Source: Planctomycetota bacterium
GTDB lineage: Bacteria > Planctomycetota > Planctomycetia > Pirellulales > Pirellulaceae
Direction: 5' to 3'
Length of the DNA: 64,000 bases
Assembly (NCBI GenBank): GCA_963204915.1
Contig: CAUJHS010000064.1
Span: forward strand, 62,001 to 126,000
Shown here piece by piece: positions 6,997-15,996 of the stretch. The notes beneath the pieces were generated by a model. The model was not told the origin of the DNA, made no database searches, and saw only the letters and a list, made by a program, of their open reading frames with translations. Position numbers and translations under genes: made by a program. The number at the start of each line of letters is the position of its first letter. The first letter of the stretch is position 1.

Positions 6997-9411
6997 TCAC
7001 GGACTGCGTACTTGAGGCGCATTCCAAATGCGCAACGGTTCTTGGTCAATTCCGCCCATGCGGAAGGATACGCCGATCGCGCCGTTGCGACTAAACGCAA
7101 ACTCGACGAGGCGTGCGTGAGGCGTCTCTTCGCTCAGCCGCTCTCCAGTGCTCAAATCCCATACTTCGAGAACTCCACGACGCGCCGTTACCGCGCGCTG
7201 TCCCCCGGGAAGCACCGCGACATCGTCACAAGGGGTGGTCGCTTCCCAAACAGGTGCGCCGGTCGACAACTCCGAAAAAACGAGCCTGCCGTCGCGGCTA
7301 CACGACAGCAGTCGACCTGCGTCCAGCGAGAAAGAGGCGCCGACGACGGTCGAGGCATGTGGATGGAACTCGATGTGCGGCGCTGCACTTTCAACGCCAT
7401 AGACGACAATGGCGCCGTCCCGCCAACCGGTGGCTAAGGAGGCGCCGTCATGCGAAAAACACGCCGTCGTCGGACTTCCTTCCCTGCTCCAACGACGAAT
7501 CTCGCGACCGTCATTCGCATCGAAAAGTCGTATGCCTCGGTTAAAACCGGCGGCGACTTGCGATCCGTCGGGCGAGAACGCAAGTGCGTCGGCGGCGGTG
7601 TGACCGTCTAAAACTGCGACCGGTTGTTGCGACTTGATGTTCCACAATGTTGTCGCGCGAGGAAAACCTCCGCCGATCGCAAGCATTCCTTCCTCCGATA
7701 GGGCGACTCGTTCGATCCATCCTCGTTCGAATACTTGCCACGTGGCGATTTCGCGGTTCGATGGGATCTCCCAAACATGGACACCGCCGGCCATGTCGCC
7801 CCAGGCGGCAAAATTTCCCGCATCACTAACCGCCGCGATACTGATGCGACGCGATAAGTGCCGCGAGAGTTCCGGCGCCCGCGGAGGCGAGGAAGTCGGA
7901 GGAGGACTCAATGCAATCGGCGGTTGAGGTGATGGCGTAATCGACTCTGGCGAGGCTTGAAGTAACTCAAACGGCAATGACTCTGTTGTCGCGGTGGGCT
8001 TAGTGACCTTCGAGGGTATGAGATCGGGTGTGGACGCCGCCGCGGCATCGCCCTGGTAGGGTTGGGGTGACGAGGTTGTTCCGCCAAGCCTTTGATCGAT
8101 TTCCAGCAACCACGGAATGGCCGCCGGAATCCCTTGTTCGATCATCGGCGAGTAATGATCTCCTCCCGGGACGATGTGTAAGTCGCGCGGTTGAGCAAGA
8201 GGCGGAAGTTGCGAGAAGAATTCGCGCGCTTGGCTCACCTCCACGCGGTCATCTCCCTCGGAGTGAAAGATCCGCACGGCGCATTGCAATCGCGCGACGT
8301 GCGTCACCGGCGAACTGCGTGTGAGGAATTCGCGCAGCCCCGGCATGACGCCTTCGAGCGCAACGATCATGATTCCCAAATCATCGACCACATCGGTCAC
8401 TGCGTTGTAAGCAACCACTCCTCGAATGCGAGGCTCATGCTCGGCCAACAACAACGCCTGACGTCCTGCCGAGCTATGCCCCGCTGTATAGAGCCGTTGG
8501 GGGTCAATCTCGGGCATTTGCGTTAGTGCGAATTCGATGGCGTTTCGCGCATTGATCAAACCAGCGTGAGACTCCTTGTATTCTGTGTATGCGGCGGATA
8601 CGCCTTCATCCGATCCATCGTCTTCCCCTAACTCACCGTCGATTTCGTACGCGATCACGGCGAGCCCAGCCTGCACATAGGGGATATGCTCAGGCTGGTC
8701 TCCGTCGCCAAGAGTCATTCCGCTAAACACCGTCGCTCCGGCAGGGGCGATGAACACGCATCCCAAAGACTTCGGAGCGTGATTGCCCGACGGAAGGTAA
8801 ACAAAGAGCCGATTGGCCCGTCCCGGACCGTCGAAAACGGGCAAGCGGACTTCCGCAAACTCAACACCAGGACTAAGCGTCCCAAATGGCGGACGTTGCG
8901 GCATCGGCGGAAGCGGTTGAGTCGTTAAATCGAACGGGGGTTGACTCTTGAGGGAAGTGGCCGGAGAAAGAACGTTCGACAGTAGAAGCCCCAGGATGAC
9001 GACGCCAACGCCAACTACTCCTAACACTGCGGCGACGGCGGCGCCGGCCATGATCCAGCCGCGCTTCGTCGAGTTCCGGCGCGTCGCCAAACCTGCCGCG
9101 CCGGAGGAACGGCTGTCTGACGGTTTAACGACCGCGGTTGAAGATTTGGCCCCTGAATTGGAGGACGCATGGCGATCCATGGGAACGCCGAACGGTGACT
9201 CTTCAATCGCCTCGGCAACCAGGACCTCATCATCGCGATTTGGTGTTGGGTAGGAGAACTGGCCGCGACCCAACTCCATCGGTGGCGCACCGTTCGTTGC
9301 CAAGATCAACATGGGCGCCTTGCAAGCGGGACAAAGCGCTTGTCGTCCCGCCATTGCTCGTGCCGCGGCGAACTTCTTGCTGCAACGGCCGCACTGTAAC
9401 GAAATACTCAT
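6997..9411 (-). CDS. Zinc-ribbon / membrane / alpha-beta hydrolase / WD40 fusion protein
   Basis: 804 residues from the ATG at 9411, which has GGAGAG just upstream; a longer frame to 9564 has no support. Order: an N-terminal four-cysteine zinc ribbon (CGRCSKKF then CPACKAP, about 6-31); a linker; one membrane helix (about 118-147, AAVAAVLGVVGVGVVILGLL); an alpha/beta hydrolase (about 190-450) with nucleophile loop AGHSSAGRQALLLA, acid loop EGDDRVEVSQA and HIVPGGDHYSP; a Pro/Ser/Thr-rich linker; and about six WD40 blades (from ~540, for example LAFSPDGSQVAAGF). The ribbon and helix resemble planctomycete signalling proteins, in which the ribbon is cytoplasmic. The hydrolase and propeller would then be outside. 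The substrate is unknown; an esterase or peptidase is possible. It is transcribed alone, divergent from the next gene. Confidence 0.7.
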   Translation of the reverse strand: MSISLQCGRCSKKFAAARAMAGRQALCPACKAPMLILATNGAPPMELGRGQFSYPTPNRDDEVLVAEAIEESPFGVPMDRHASSNSGAKSSTAVVKPSDSRSSGAAGLATRRNSTKRGWIMAGAAVAAVLGVVGVGVVILGLLLSNVLSPATSLKSQPPFDLTTQPLPPMPQRPPFGTLSPGVEFAEVRLPVFDGPGRANRLFVYLPSGNHAPKSLGCVFIAPAGATVFSGMTLGDGDQPEHIPYVQAGLAVIAYEIDGELGEDDGSDEGVSAAYTEYKESHAGLINARNAIEFALTQMPEIDPQRLYTAGHSSAGRQALLLAEHEPRIRGVVAYNAVTDVVDDLGIMIVALEGVMPGLREFLTRSSPVTHVARLQCAVRIFHSEGDDRVEVSQAREFFSQLPPLAQPRDLHIVPGGDHYSPMIEQGIPAAIPWLLEIDQRLGGTTSSPQPYQGDAAAASTPDLIPSKVTKPTATTESLPFELLQASPESITPSPQPPIALSPPPTSSPPRAPELSRHLSRRISIAAVSDAGNFAAWGDMAGGVHVWEIPSNREIATWQVFERGWIERVALSEEGMLAIGGGFPRATTLWNIKSQQPVAVLDGHTAADALAFSPDGSQVAAGFNRGIRLFDANDGREIRRWSREGSPTTACFSHDGASLATGWRDGAIVVYGVESAAPHIEFHPHASTVVGASFSLDAGRLLSCSRDGRLVFSELSTGAPVWEATTPCDDVAVLPGGQRAVTARRGVLEVWDLSTGERLSEETPHARLVEFAFSRNGAIGVSFRMGGIDQEPLRIWNAPQVRSP

Positions 9412-9585
9412 GGCTCTCCAGCGCGAAAAGAAAACTCTCGGTGCGACACGTATGATCGTGAACGTCTCAAAGAGAATAGGAATCTCGCGGGACGATGCAA
9501 CTTGGTGTTCAACGTGTCTCAACGCAACGCGTGCTACAATACGCACATCGTTTTTACCTGACACGAGATTGCCGAGGAAATCGCT

Positions 9586-10542
9586 ATGTCATCACTCATG
9601 ATATTTCTTTGTTTGGCGGTTTCCCAGTCGAATTCAAACGATCAAGCGCCGCGGAACGCCCGGCGTCCTCAGAACGACTCAGAGGCGCGATTTTGGCTAG
9701 AAAATATGGTTTGGCGGCATCGTTTGTCCTTGGCCGAAATCGGGGCGGCGACGGGTTGGTCGGACGCAGAGACAACGGCCATGATGGCGAGGTTGAATAT
9801 TCTCCGCGACAATGCGCCGCCGCTTGACGCGAATGGGCCTTTATTGGTGCTTCCTTACCCGGGTGGTCGACACCCGCGCATCGGTTTTCTTGATGGAGCG
9901 GTTCAACCCCAACGTGAAACGAAGTTCAGCGTATTCACGCCGTGGGACAAAAACTCCTATGTCGTAGCCGATGTTCCCGAGGCTATTTGGGTGGAAATTG
10001 ATGGCGTACGTGAGTTGCTGTATCTCGCGCACACGCATATTCCTACCATGTGGACTCGCCTGGAAACCGAGCTGCCCCCTCAGGAGTGGCGACGTGCAGA
10101 GGACGGCGCACTCGTCGCAAAACGCGTATTGCCGAACCAGGTCGCATTTCAAGTCACGGTCCGTTCCGAGCCCAAGGCCGTACGCATGGAGATGCAAATA
10201 TCCAACGGGTCCGACAAAATGCTCAAGGGTTTGGTTGTCCAAAACTGTGTTATGTTCAAAGGTGCGCCCGAGTTTGCGCTGCAAACGAACGATAACAAGA
10301 TTTTTCGTGATCCCTACGTGGCGTGCCGTTCGTCACACAACCCAAGGTGGGTCATCTCGGCCTGGGAGAAGTGCCGCCGAGTATGGGGTAATGAACTCTG
10401 TCCATGCATGCACAGTGACCCGCAATTTCCCGATTGTGCTCCGGGTGAAGTGCAACGGTTGAGAGGTTGGTTATCATTCTATGAAGGCGCCGACCTGGAG
10501 TCGGAACTGCGTCGTATCGAAGAGACAGGTTGGCGCCGATAA
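9586..10542 (+). CDS. Unknown exported protein
   Basis: 318 residues with GAGGAAA eight bases before the ATG. The first 14 residues (MSSLMIFLCLAVSQ) form a short hydrophobic start that could be a signal peptide, although it lacks a positive N-region. Residues ~30-60 (FWLENMVWRHRLSLAEIGAA and on) look like a small helix-turn-helix-like segment, which is odd for an exported protein. The rest is beta-rich and has a Cys cluster near the end (VACRSSHNPRWVISAWEKCR, then CPCMHSDPQFPDC, about 245-285). I do not recognise the family. It is divergent from the hydrolase/WD40 gene (174 bases between starts) and followed by the YTV gene. Membership in secreted planctomycete proteins is likely; function unknown. 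Confidence 0.6.
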   Translation: MSSLMIFLCLAVSQSNSNDQAPRNARRPQNDSEARFWLENMVWRHRLSLAEIGAATGWSDAETTAMMARLNILRDNAPPLDANGPLLVLPYPGGRHPRIGFLDGAVQPQRETKFSVFTPWDKNSYVVADVPEAIWVEIDGVRELLYLAHTHIPTMWTRLETELPPQEWRRAEDGALVAKRVLPNQVAFQVTVRSEPKAVRMEMQISNGSDKMLKGLVVQNCVMFKGAPEFALQTNDNKIFRDPYVACRSSHNPRWVISAWEKCRRVWGNELCPCMHSDPQFPDCAPGEVQRLRGWLSFYEGADLESELRRIEETGWRR

Positions 10543-10790
10543 TTGGCGCCATTTCGCCTCTCGGTCAGACTTTTGCTACGCACGTCGCAATGGCGAGGTG
10601 CACGATCGATTTAAACCGCACAATCCAGAAAGAAGTCATACCAAAATTTCCGCATGCGCCAGAAATGCTAACGGCGTTGCTTGGGCGCCTCACGTAATTT
10701 GGCAAGTATTGCACGCCAAATCGAATTTTGTGGTCTACGTTATTCTGTCCCCTTATTGTTCTTGCCTTTCCGGGGTTCGGAGTAACCACT

Positions 10791-12611
10791 ATGCGAATGC
10801 TGAAAACAGTATTTCTCGTCGCCGTCGCATTGGCGGCGCTCCCGGCGACGCAGGCCGACGCGGCCTATTGCGGTTTAGGCGGGATGATGCGCGGTCTGCG
10901 CAGCGGCAGGTGTTGTCCTTGTCCCGTAGCGTCATGTTATCGCGAGAAGTGTTACACCATTTGGAAAACAGCGCCTCAGGTTCATTACGAGAATGTGTGT
11001 GAAACGTTGTATCGCACGGTGTACGATACCACGTACCACCGTCAACCCGTGACGAATTATCGGCACGTTCCGCGTACGGTTTGCCAAAGTGTGCCGTACA
11101 CGTACTATATGCCGCGTTACGAGACGTACTCGCACACCTACACTCGACCTTACTATCGGCCGGTTTACGAAACGCATTCGCGGGTTGTGAACTACACCAC
11201 ATTCCATACCGAGTACGACACCTATACGCAAACGGTTCCGTACACGGTGTACCGCACGATCATTGAACCCCATACCGCCGTACACACCTACACCATCTAT
11301 CACCCTCATTACGATACGGTAACCCAACCGGTTTCATATACCGTGTATCGTCCGGTGTATGAAACGCATACGCGGCCCGTGCCGTATACGGTATGCCGTT
11401 CCGTTCCCTATACGGAAACCGTGCCCATTCATACAGGACACTTTGAAACGCATACGGAAGAAGTTCCCGGCCCCGTGGTGACCCGCTGCGTGCAAGAACC
11501 GGGGTGTTGGGAATGGGATCCTTGCTGTTGCCGTTGTGTTTACAAGCCCGGCCCGGTGCGTCATGTTCAGGTGCAATGCCCGCCGCGCAAAATTTGCCGT
11601 AAAGTTTGGGTTCCCCGCATCGAATATAAGACGGTTCATCGGGTAAATACGGTTTACGAGACACGCTACAAGACGGTTCCCTATACGGTGTGTCGTCAGG
11701 TTCCCGAAGTGCGGACGACCACGCAGTCCTATACGGTGTGCCGTCTTGTACCGCAGGTGATCTCACGGCCATATACCTATACCGTAGCGCGAGTCATTCC
11801 CGAAACGTATACGCGCGTCGTTCCGTATACGGTGGCGAGGCTTGTCCCCCAGACACACAGTTACACGGTCAATTTTCAAGTTTGCCGAACGGTGGTGGAG
11901 CATCAGACCTACACCGTGCCCTACACGGTTTGCCGGATGATTCCTCAGACGGGAGTGCGTCAGGTTTCTTACACCACTTGGCAAACGATCCCCTACACGA
12001 CGACGATCTGCGTTCCGCGGGTGACGCCTCGCCAGGTTCCTTACACCGTGACTCGGTGTGTGCCGCGCGTGACGTATAAGCGGATCCCCGTGCGAATTTG
12101 TTGCCCCGTGTCGGATTGTGGTTGTGAATCCTCAGCCCAACCGAACGTCGACTTTGCGCCGGGAGCGCCGCTTCACTATGACCATGCGATTTTGACTCCG
12201 ACGCCTGAGGCGGCGCCTGCCGTTGACGATGAAAATCCTGAGCCCGTGAAGATTGTCTCCTTGCAACGCAAGGCGAGCACAGGGGCCGCGAACGAGTTGT
12301 TCGCCAGCGGAATGAAAATGTACCACCAAGGTGTGTACGCTGCGGCTGCGAACGATTTTGCCGCGGCGGCGGAAATGGCTCCAACGAACGCCAAATACCT
12401 CTACTTCCAAGCTTTGGCCGCCTATCAACAAGGCGACTTTGCGACCGCGGAGCGCGTGGTGAAGATAGCCGCACAAGTTGAGATGGAGCATCCCAACGAA
12501 CGGTGGGGCCGCATGATGGAACGCATCCAGGGGAAACACCGCGTGTGGATCGAAGACGCCCGCCAACGCAACCGCGAGTCGCTGCAAAAAGAAACTGTTC
12601 AAGGCGAATAG
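10791..12611 (+). CDS. Planctomycete YTV-repeat secreted protein with C-terminal TPR-like region
   Basis: 606 residues. The ATG at 10791 has GGAG about 8 bases upstream and begins a clear signal peptide (MRMLKTVFLVAVALAALPAT, cleavage near ADA-AYC). Residues ~50-455 are low-complexity repeats rich in Tyr, Thr, Val, Arg and Pro. The unit is roughly VPYTVCRxVPxxxTRT; YTV itself occurs 11 times, alternating with YET, YDT and YTY forms. A Cys-rich knot (CCCRCVYKPGPVRHVQVQCP) interrupts the array, and a second Cys group (CCPVSDCGC) ends it. From ~510 a TPR-like helical stretch follows (AANELFASGMKMYHQGVYAA). YTV domains are known to me only from planctomycetes, in probably cell-envelope proteins of unknown function. 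A strong terminator follows. Confidence 0.85.
   Translation: MRMLKTVFLVAVALAALPATQADAAYCGLGGMMRGLRSGRCCPCPVASCYREKCYTIWKTAPQVHYENVCETLYRTVYDTTYHRQPVTNYRHVPRTVCQSVPYTYYMPRYETYSHTYTRPYYRPVYETHSRVVNYTTFHTEYDTYTQTVPYTVYRTIIEPHTAVHTYTIYHPHYDTVTQPVSYTVYRPVYETHTRPVPYTVCRSVPYTETVPIHTGHFETHTEEVPGPVVTRCVQEPGCWEWDPCCCRCVYKPGPVRHVQVQCPPRKICRKVWVPRIEYKTVHRVNTVYETRYKTVPYTVCRQVPEVRTTTQSYTVCRLVPQVISRPYTYTVARVIPETYTRVVPYTVARLVPQTHSYTVNFQVCRTVVEHQTYTVPYTVCRMIPQTGVRQVSYTTWQTIPYTTTICVPRVTPRQVPYTVTRCVPRVTYKRIPVRICCPVSDCGCESSAQPNVDFAPGAPLHYDHAILTPTPEAAPAVDDENPEPVKIVSLQRKASTGAANELFASGMKMYHQGVYAAAANDFAAAAEMAPTNAKYLYFQALAAYQQGDFATAERVVKIAAQVEMEHPNERWGRMMERIQGKHRVWIEDARQRNRESLQKETVQGE
10950..12085 (+). repeat. Degenerate coding tandem repeat (YTV units)
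   Basis: The DNA of this stretch is a degenerate tandem array whose unit reads like CCGTATACGGTnTGCCG with 45-60 base periods. It is best explained by the encoded VPYTVCR protein repeat. Units differ at third positions, so the array is old and not a recent DNA-level expansion. It also creates long open shadow frames on the opposite strand. Confidence 0.8.
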
Positions 12612-12645
12612 TCTTACGGACGCTTTGACTTCGGAAAAGCTTTCA

Positions 12646-12686
12646 GGCTGGGGCCGCGCGAAAACCGTGCGGCCCCAGCCTTTTTT
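12646..12686 (+). terminator. Strong rho-independent terminator after the YTV gene
   Basis: The stem GGCTGGGGCCGC (12646-12657) pairs perfectly with GCGGCCCCAGCC (12669-12680). Three more pairs, one of them G-T, extend it inward. Six T residues (12681-12686) follow directly. It lies 35 bases past the YTV stop. Confidence 0.92.
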
Positions 12687-12832
12687 CGATTCAGCCTAAA
12701 TTGATCACGCGCAGGCGGTTTTACCTCGCGCTAGCGAACTCCTATTCTGCCGCGTTCACGATGTTTTCGACGCGTTATCCTTGGGTCTCATGGATCGTTC
12801 CTTCCGCCAAGTCGCATGGTATAACGTGAATC

Positions 12833-13960
12833 ATGCCGCGCGTACTTTGGCTATTCGAATATCCGACGCTGAACGGAGGGGAAGAATCGTTGCTTGCGGC
12901 GATTCCCTTGCTGCAAGGACACGATTTCCACGGGATCGCCCTTGCCCCTGACGAAGGACTGCTCGCGGATGCATTGCACCGTCACCATATTGACGTCATT
13001 CCATGGACTCCAGCGCCTTCTGAAGACAAGAAGCCCGCGCTACTCGCGTACCGCAATCGGCTCGATTCTATCATCGCACAGCTGAAGCCCGACTTACTTC
13101 ACGCCAATAGCTTGGCGATGAGTCGCCTGTCTGGTCCGGTAGCTGCGGAGCGCCGAGTTCCGAGTGTTGGCCATTTGCGCGACATTATTTCGTTAAGCCG
13201 TCAAGCGATCCTCGATATGAATCGGCACACGCGATTATTGGCGGTATCCCAGGCGACCGCCGATTGGCATGTTCGCCAAGGCTTAAGCGCGGACCGGGTT
13301 TATGTGTGTCTTAATGGCGTTGATCTGAATCGATTTCGACCTCGGGCGGCCACGGGGTATTTGCATCGCGAGCTAAAGCTGCCGTCTACCGCACGTTTAG
13401 TGGGCAGCGTGGGCCAAATGATTCCGCGTAAGGGTCTCGATCTAACCATGCAGGCGATGCATGAGTTGATGGCGCGCGATGTGAACCTACACTGGCTAAT
13501 CATCGGTGAGCGGTACTCACAAAAAGCGGAATCTCTCGAATTTGAATCAAAATTGCGACAGTGCGCCACGCAAGCGCCGCTGGCGGGGCATGTGCACTTC
13601 TTGGGGGGCCGGCGCGACATGGACCGAGTATTCAATGAACTTTCATTATTAATCCATGCTGCACGTCAAGAACCCTTAGGTCGTGTTTTGCTGGAAGCAG
13701 CGAGTTCCGGAACGCCCATCGTTGCAACGGACGTAGGCGGAACAACCGAGATACTCCCTCGCGAAATCTTTGCAGACCTACTTGTTCCTCCCAACGCACC
13801 GGACGCCCTGGTGTGTGCCGCCTCCCGCCTACTCGGCGATTCCCAACTTCACGCGCAGTGCGCAATTGCATTAAGAGATCGAGCCGTCAACACGTTTGCC
13901 ATTGAAGATTCAGCCGCCCGATTAGCCCAACATTTTTGGTCGGTGTTGGACGCCAGGTGA
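12833..13960 (+). CDS. Family 4 glycosyltransferase (GT-B)
   Basis: 375 residues. The N-terminal Rossmann half holds the glycine loop YPTLNGGEESLLAAI (about 10-24) and KPDLLHANSLAMSRLSG. The C-terminal half holds SVGQMIPRKGLDLTMQAMHE (about 198-217) and the donor-binding E-x7-E motif as ARQEPLGRVLLEAASSGTPI (about 282-301), then VATDVGGTTEIL. These are the standard marks of retaining GT4 enzymes that transfer sugars from UDP or GDP donors. The acceptor is unknown. It stands alone, behind the YTV terminator, so it probably has its own promoter in 12690-12830. No clear Shine-Dalgarno is visible before the ATG, but the start fits the fold. Confidence 0.85.
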   Translation: MPRVLWLFEYPTLNGGEESLLAAIPLLQGHDFHGIALAPDEGLLADALHRHHIDVIPWTPAPSEDKKPALLAYRNRLDSIIAQLKPDLLHANSLAMSRLSGPVAAERRVPSVGHLRDIISLSRQAILDMNRHTRLLAVSQATADWHVRQGLSADRVYVCLNGVDLNRFRPRAATGYLHRELKLPSTARLVGSVGQMIPRKGLDLTMQAMHELMARDVNLHWLIIGERYSQKAESLEFESKLRQCATQAPLAGHVHFLGGRRDMDRVFNELSLLIHAARQEPLGRVLLEAASSGTPIVATDVGGTTEILPREIFADLLVPPNAPDALVCAASRLLGDSQLHAQCAIALRDRAVNTFAIEDSAARLAQHFWSVLDAR

Positions 13961-14309
13961 CAGGATTGTTTGACGGCTACGAGAAAGTGACGGCGTTGCC
14001 AGGCCAAGTGTTTTCCTAGGGCGGTATTGGGCGCCAATTTTAAGCTAAAGTTTCTATGGAAGCTTACCGAATGCCGTCCCGATCCGCCCACAGCCGCGTG
14101 CCGTGGCGGCTTCATGAGGGCTTCCTCCGCGATCGCCGACGGGTGCGTCACTTCGTCAGCGCTAACGCGGAAGTTCATCATCGTCAGCGGGAGATTGTTG
14201 GCGGCCTGTGCAACGACCCAATGCAAGCAGGCCTTCCAACAACTCCTTTGTCAGTCGCAGGGAGACAACTCGTTCGACTCCCTATTTGCCGCTTTCAGGA
14301 GAGACTGTC
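13961..14309. other. Intergenic region
   Basis: No gene is supported in these 349 bases. Short open frames run through it but have neither ribosome sites nor recognisable proteins. One perfect 6-base inverted repeat (TAAGCT/AGCTTA near 14041-14066, 14-base loop) is too weak to call a terminator. The last bases contain the AGGAGAG ribosome site of the next gene. Confidence 0.4.
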
Positions 14310-14645
14310 ATGAACTGCCACGAACTCGCCGCCCGAATTGAACACTTACAGCCTCATTCGTCACCCCGGGATGTTGCCCGGCTGTGTCTGTTGTTGACCA
14401 ACGCTGTGGATAGCATGACAGAGCTTGATGATGAGACGATCTTAACTTCCGCTTGGAAGGAAACCGGCTTGCGCCTTCAAGCGGCGACCGACCAACATGC
14501 CGCGATGACGGAAGAACTGGAGGATTTAGCCCGATCGGATCCGCGTAAGTTTTCGCCCGAGCAGATTTGGATTCTTATTCGCGCCATCAAAGTACAGAGC
14601 CAGATACTGCAGTTGTACGTTGGCGAACACGCATTAGATGTTTGA
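14310..14645 (+). CDS. Small helical protein of unknown function
   Basis: 111 residues from an ATG with AGGAGAG seven bases upstream; the longer frame starting at 14208 lacks a ribosome site. The protein begins MNCHELAARIEHLQPHSSPR and is almost entirely predicted helix by eye (DVARLCLLLTNAVDSM; FSPEQIWILIRAIKVQSQIL). It has no signal peptide or membrane segment. I do not recognise the family. It is convergent with the malonyltransferase-like gene, 78 bases apart. The good ribosome site and protein-like composition support it as real. Confidence 0.6.
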   Translation: MNCHELAARIEHLQPHSSPRDVARLCLLLTNAVDSMTELDDETILTSAWKETGLRLQAATDQHAAMTEELEDLARSDPRKFSPEQIWILIRAIKVQSQILQLYVGEHALDV

Positions 14646-14689
14646 CGCACCAGGATGCCGTCGCTTCTCTGGCGTCGCGCTATGCGTCA
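14643..14689. terminator. Possible bidirectional hairpin between convergent genes
   Basis: TGACGCA (14643-14649) and TGCGTCA (14683-14689) are perfect complements, and an inner GATGCC/GGCGTC pairing (one G-T pair) extends the stem. No T-run follows on either strand, so intrinsic termination is doubtful. Confidence 0.35.
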
Positions 14690-14723
14690 ATGTAAGTTGT
14701 AATCAAAACGCCACGGAACGACT

Positions 14724-15878
14724 TCAAACGGCAACGGGTGGTTCGTGCTCGAGAAGCCAGTCTTCCAGTATGACGTGTTGAACAAGCGGAGCTCGCAGTA
14801 AGGCCGTGCGCGCCGGCAACAAGGCTTGGAGCCAAGGACGGCCGACCATTCCCGAGACTGCGCGCAACCCTAAACTTGCTTTCATTTGGGTTTCCACGTT
14901 GTCTTGCAATCGATGATACGTCGCGGGGATGATGTTTGGCGTGGGACCGACATGAATGACCACGTCCGATCCCTGCGCTAGGGTTTCGTAGATTGCATCC
15001 CACAATAGTTGCGTATGGTCGGTCCATTGATGCAGTAGATCGCGGGCGTTGTAGTCGTTGTAAGACGGCTTCCCAGTGACCAGCGATAGCACCGGCGGTT
15101 TCGGCGGGGAAAGACCGCCGCCCATGGTTGCCATTAACATTGCGGCTCGATTCGGTACATTGCGTTGCCACATGATGGGCGTGTGCAAGGGAGGCCAGGG
15201 ATGCTCGTTCTTGCGTAAGTGCAACCGGTCGTCGATCACGCCCTCAAGCTGCGATTTGAACCGATCGAGCGTGTCGTCCTGTCCCATCAACAATACCGAG
15301 TTGGGCGATAACACCGCCGAAACGCCAATCATCCCTTTTCCTTCTTGATTAACCTTTACGCACGCCCTGCGCAATTGATCTAAAGGCAAAGGCTTGGCGC
15401 GACAGAATAGCACGCCTAGCGTCAAGTCCGCAGCCAAACGGACGCAGTCATCGGCAAAGGCCACCGGTATTTTGACGGCGTCTTCAAACGGGATGACGCC
15501 GGTAACCGCGAGCGCCGCGATTTCGCCCAAACTAAAACCAAAGCAGAATCGAGCGTTCGCAATGTCAATCTGAAAGAATCGCCGCAGCAATTCTACTTGA
15601 GCCGCCTCGATGGCCACAATCAGCGCGACGGCGTCAGCATACGTTTCGAGCGACGTCTCTTCATTTCGCTGTACTCGATCCACCAAATTGATGCCGCGCC
15701 CCGCGACTTTTGACGCGCTGATCGAAGCATTATCTAAGTGTTTCGCCACGATGGCTCGATATCGGGGATGGGCCAACAATTCGGCGGTCCGCCCCAAATT
15801 GGTGACGTTATACCCGCGAAAGGCGAACACGGCTGACGGTAAACGTGCTTTGAGTTGTCTTGGGTCCATGGAGCGCAT
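14724..15878 (-). CDS. Stand-alone malonyl/acyl transferase (FabD-like AT fold)
   Basis: 384 residues from ATG 15878; ATG 15869 is equally possible and neither has a clear ribosome site. The nucleophile elbow is FGFSLGEIAALAVTGVIPFE (about 116-135), the GxSxGE form of acyl-carrier-protein acyltransferases. A small ferredoxin-like subdomain follows, with KGMIGVSAVLSPNSVLLMG. PPLHTPIMWQ (about 225-234) provides the second catalytic histidine. The long C-terminal tail is not typical of FabD (about 310 residues usual). No ACP, ketosynthase or other fatty-acid gene is next to it, so it may be an AT for a specialised lipid or a diverged relative. It should load an acyl group from CoA onto an acceptor carrier. 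Confidence 0.7.
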   Translation of the reverse strand: MRSMDPRQLKARLPSAVFAFRGYNVTNLGRTAELLAHPRYRAIVAKHLDNASISASKVAGRGINLVDRVQRNEETSLETYADAVALIVAIEAAQVELLRRFFQIDIANARFCFGFSLGEIAALAVTGVIPFEDAVKIPVAFADDCVRLAADLTLGVLFCRAKPLPLDQLRRACVKVNQEGKGMIGVSAVLSPNSVLLMGQDDTLDRFKSQLEGVIDDRLHLRKNEHPWPPLHTPIMWQRNVPNRAAMLMATMGGGLSPPKPPVLSLVTGKPSYNDYNARDLLHQWTDHTQLLWDAIYETLAQGSDVVIHVGPTPNIIPATYHRLQDNVETQMKASLGLRAVSGMVGRPWLQALLPARTALLRAPLVQHVILEDWLLEHEPPVAV

Positions 15879-15957
15879 GTGAATGGTGCAAAGGGGCGCC
15901 TGATTGTACCAACGATGGCGACCCGGGCGCGACGCGGCCGACGGCAAATCCGAACCG

Positions 15958-15986
15958 TTGCGTCTTGGCGTCGGCGCGGGTAGAAT
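15958..15986 (+). promoter_or_regulatory. Candidate promoter of the sulfur amino-acid leader
   Basis: TTGCGT (15958-15963) and TAGAAT (15981-15986) are 17 bases apart, with five of six matches at -10 and three of six at -35. Transcription would start near 15993, just before the aptamer-like element at 15997. That geometry is what a leader RNA needs. Confidence 0.5.
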
Positions 15987-15996
15987 CACAAACAAC

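Noticed and set aside
10932..11327. Long minus-strand frames across the YTV gene (also 11260-11772, 11334-11639)
   Set aside because: They are mirror frames of the tandem repeat on the + strand, with no signal, ribosome site or known protein.
10950..12085. Repeated DNA considered as a CRISPR or minisatellite array
   Set aside because: Units are unequal, in frame and translate to VPYTVCR repeats inside a clear secreted protein; there are no constant repeats with unique spacers.
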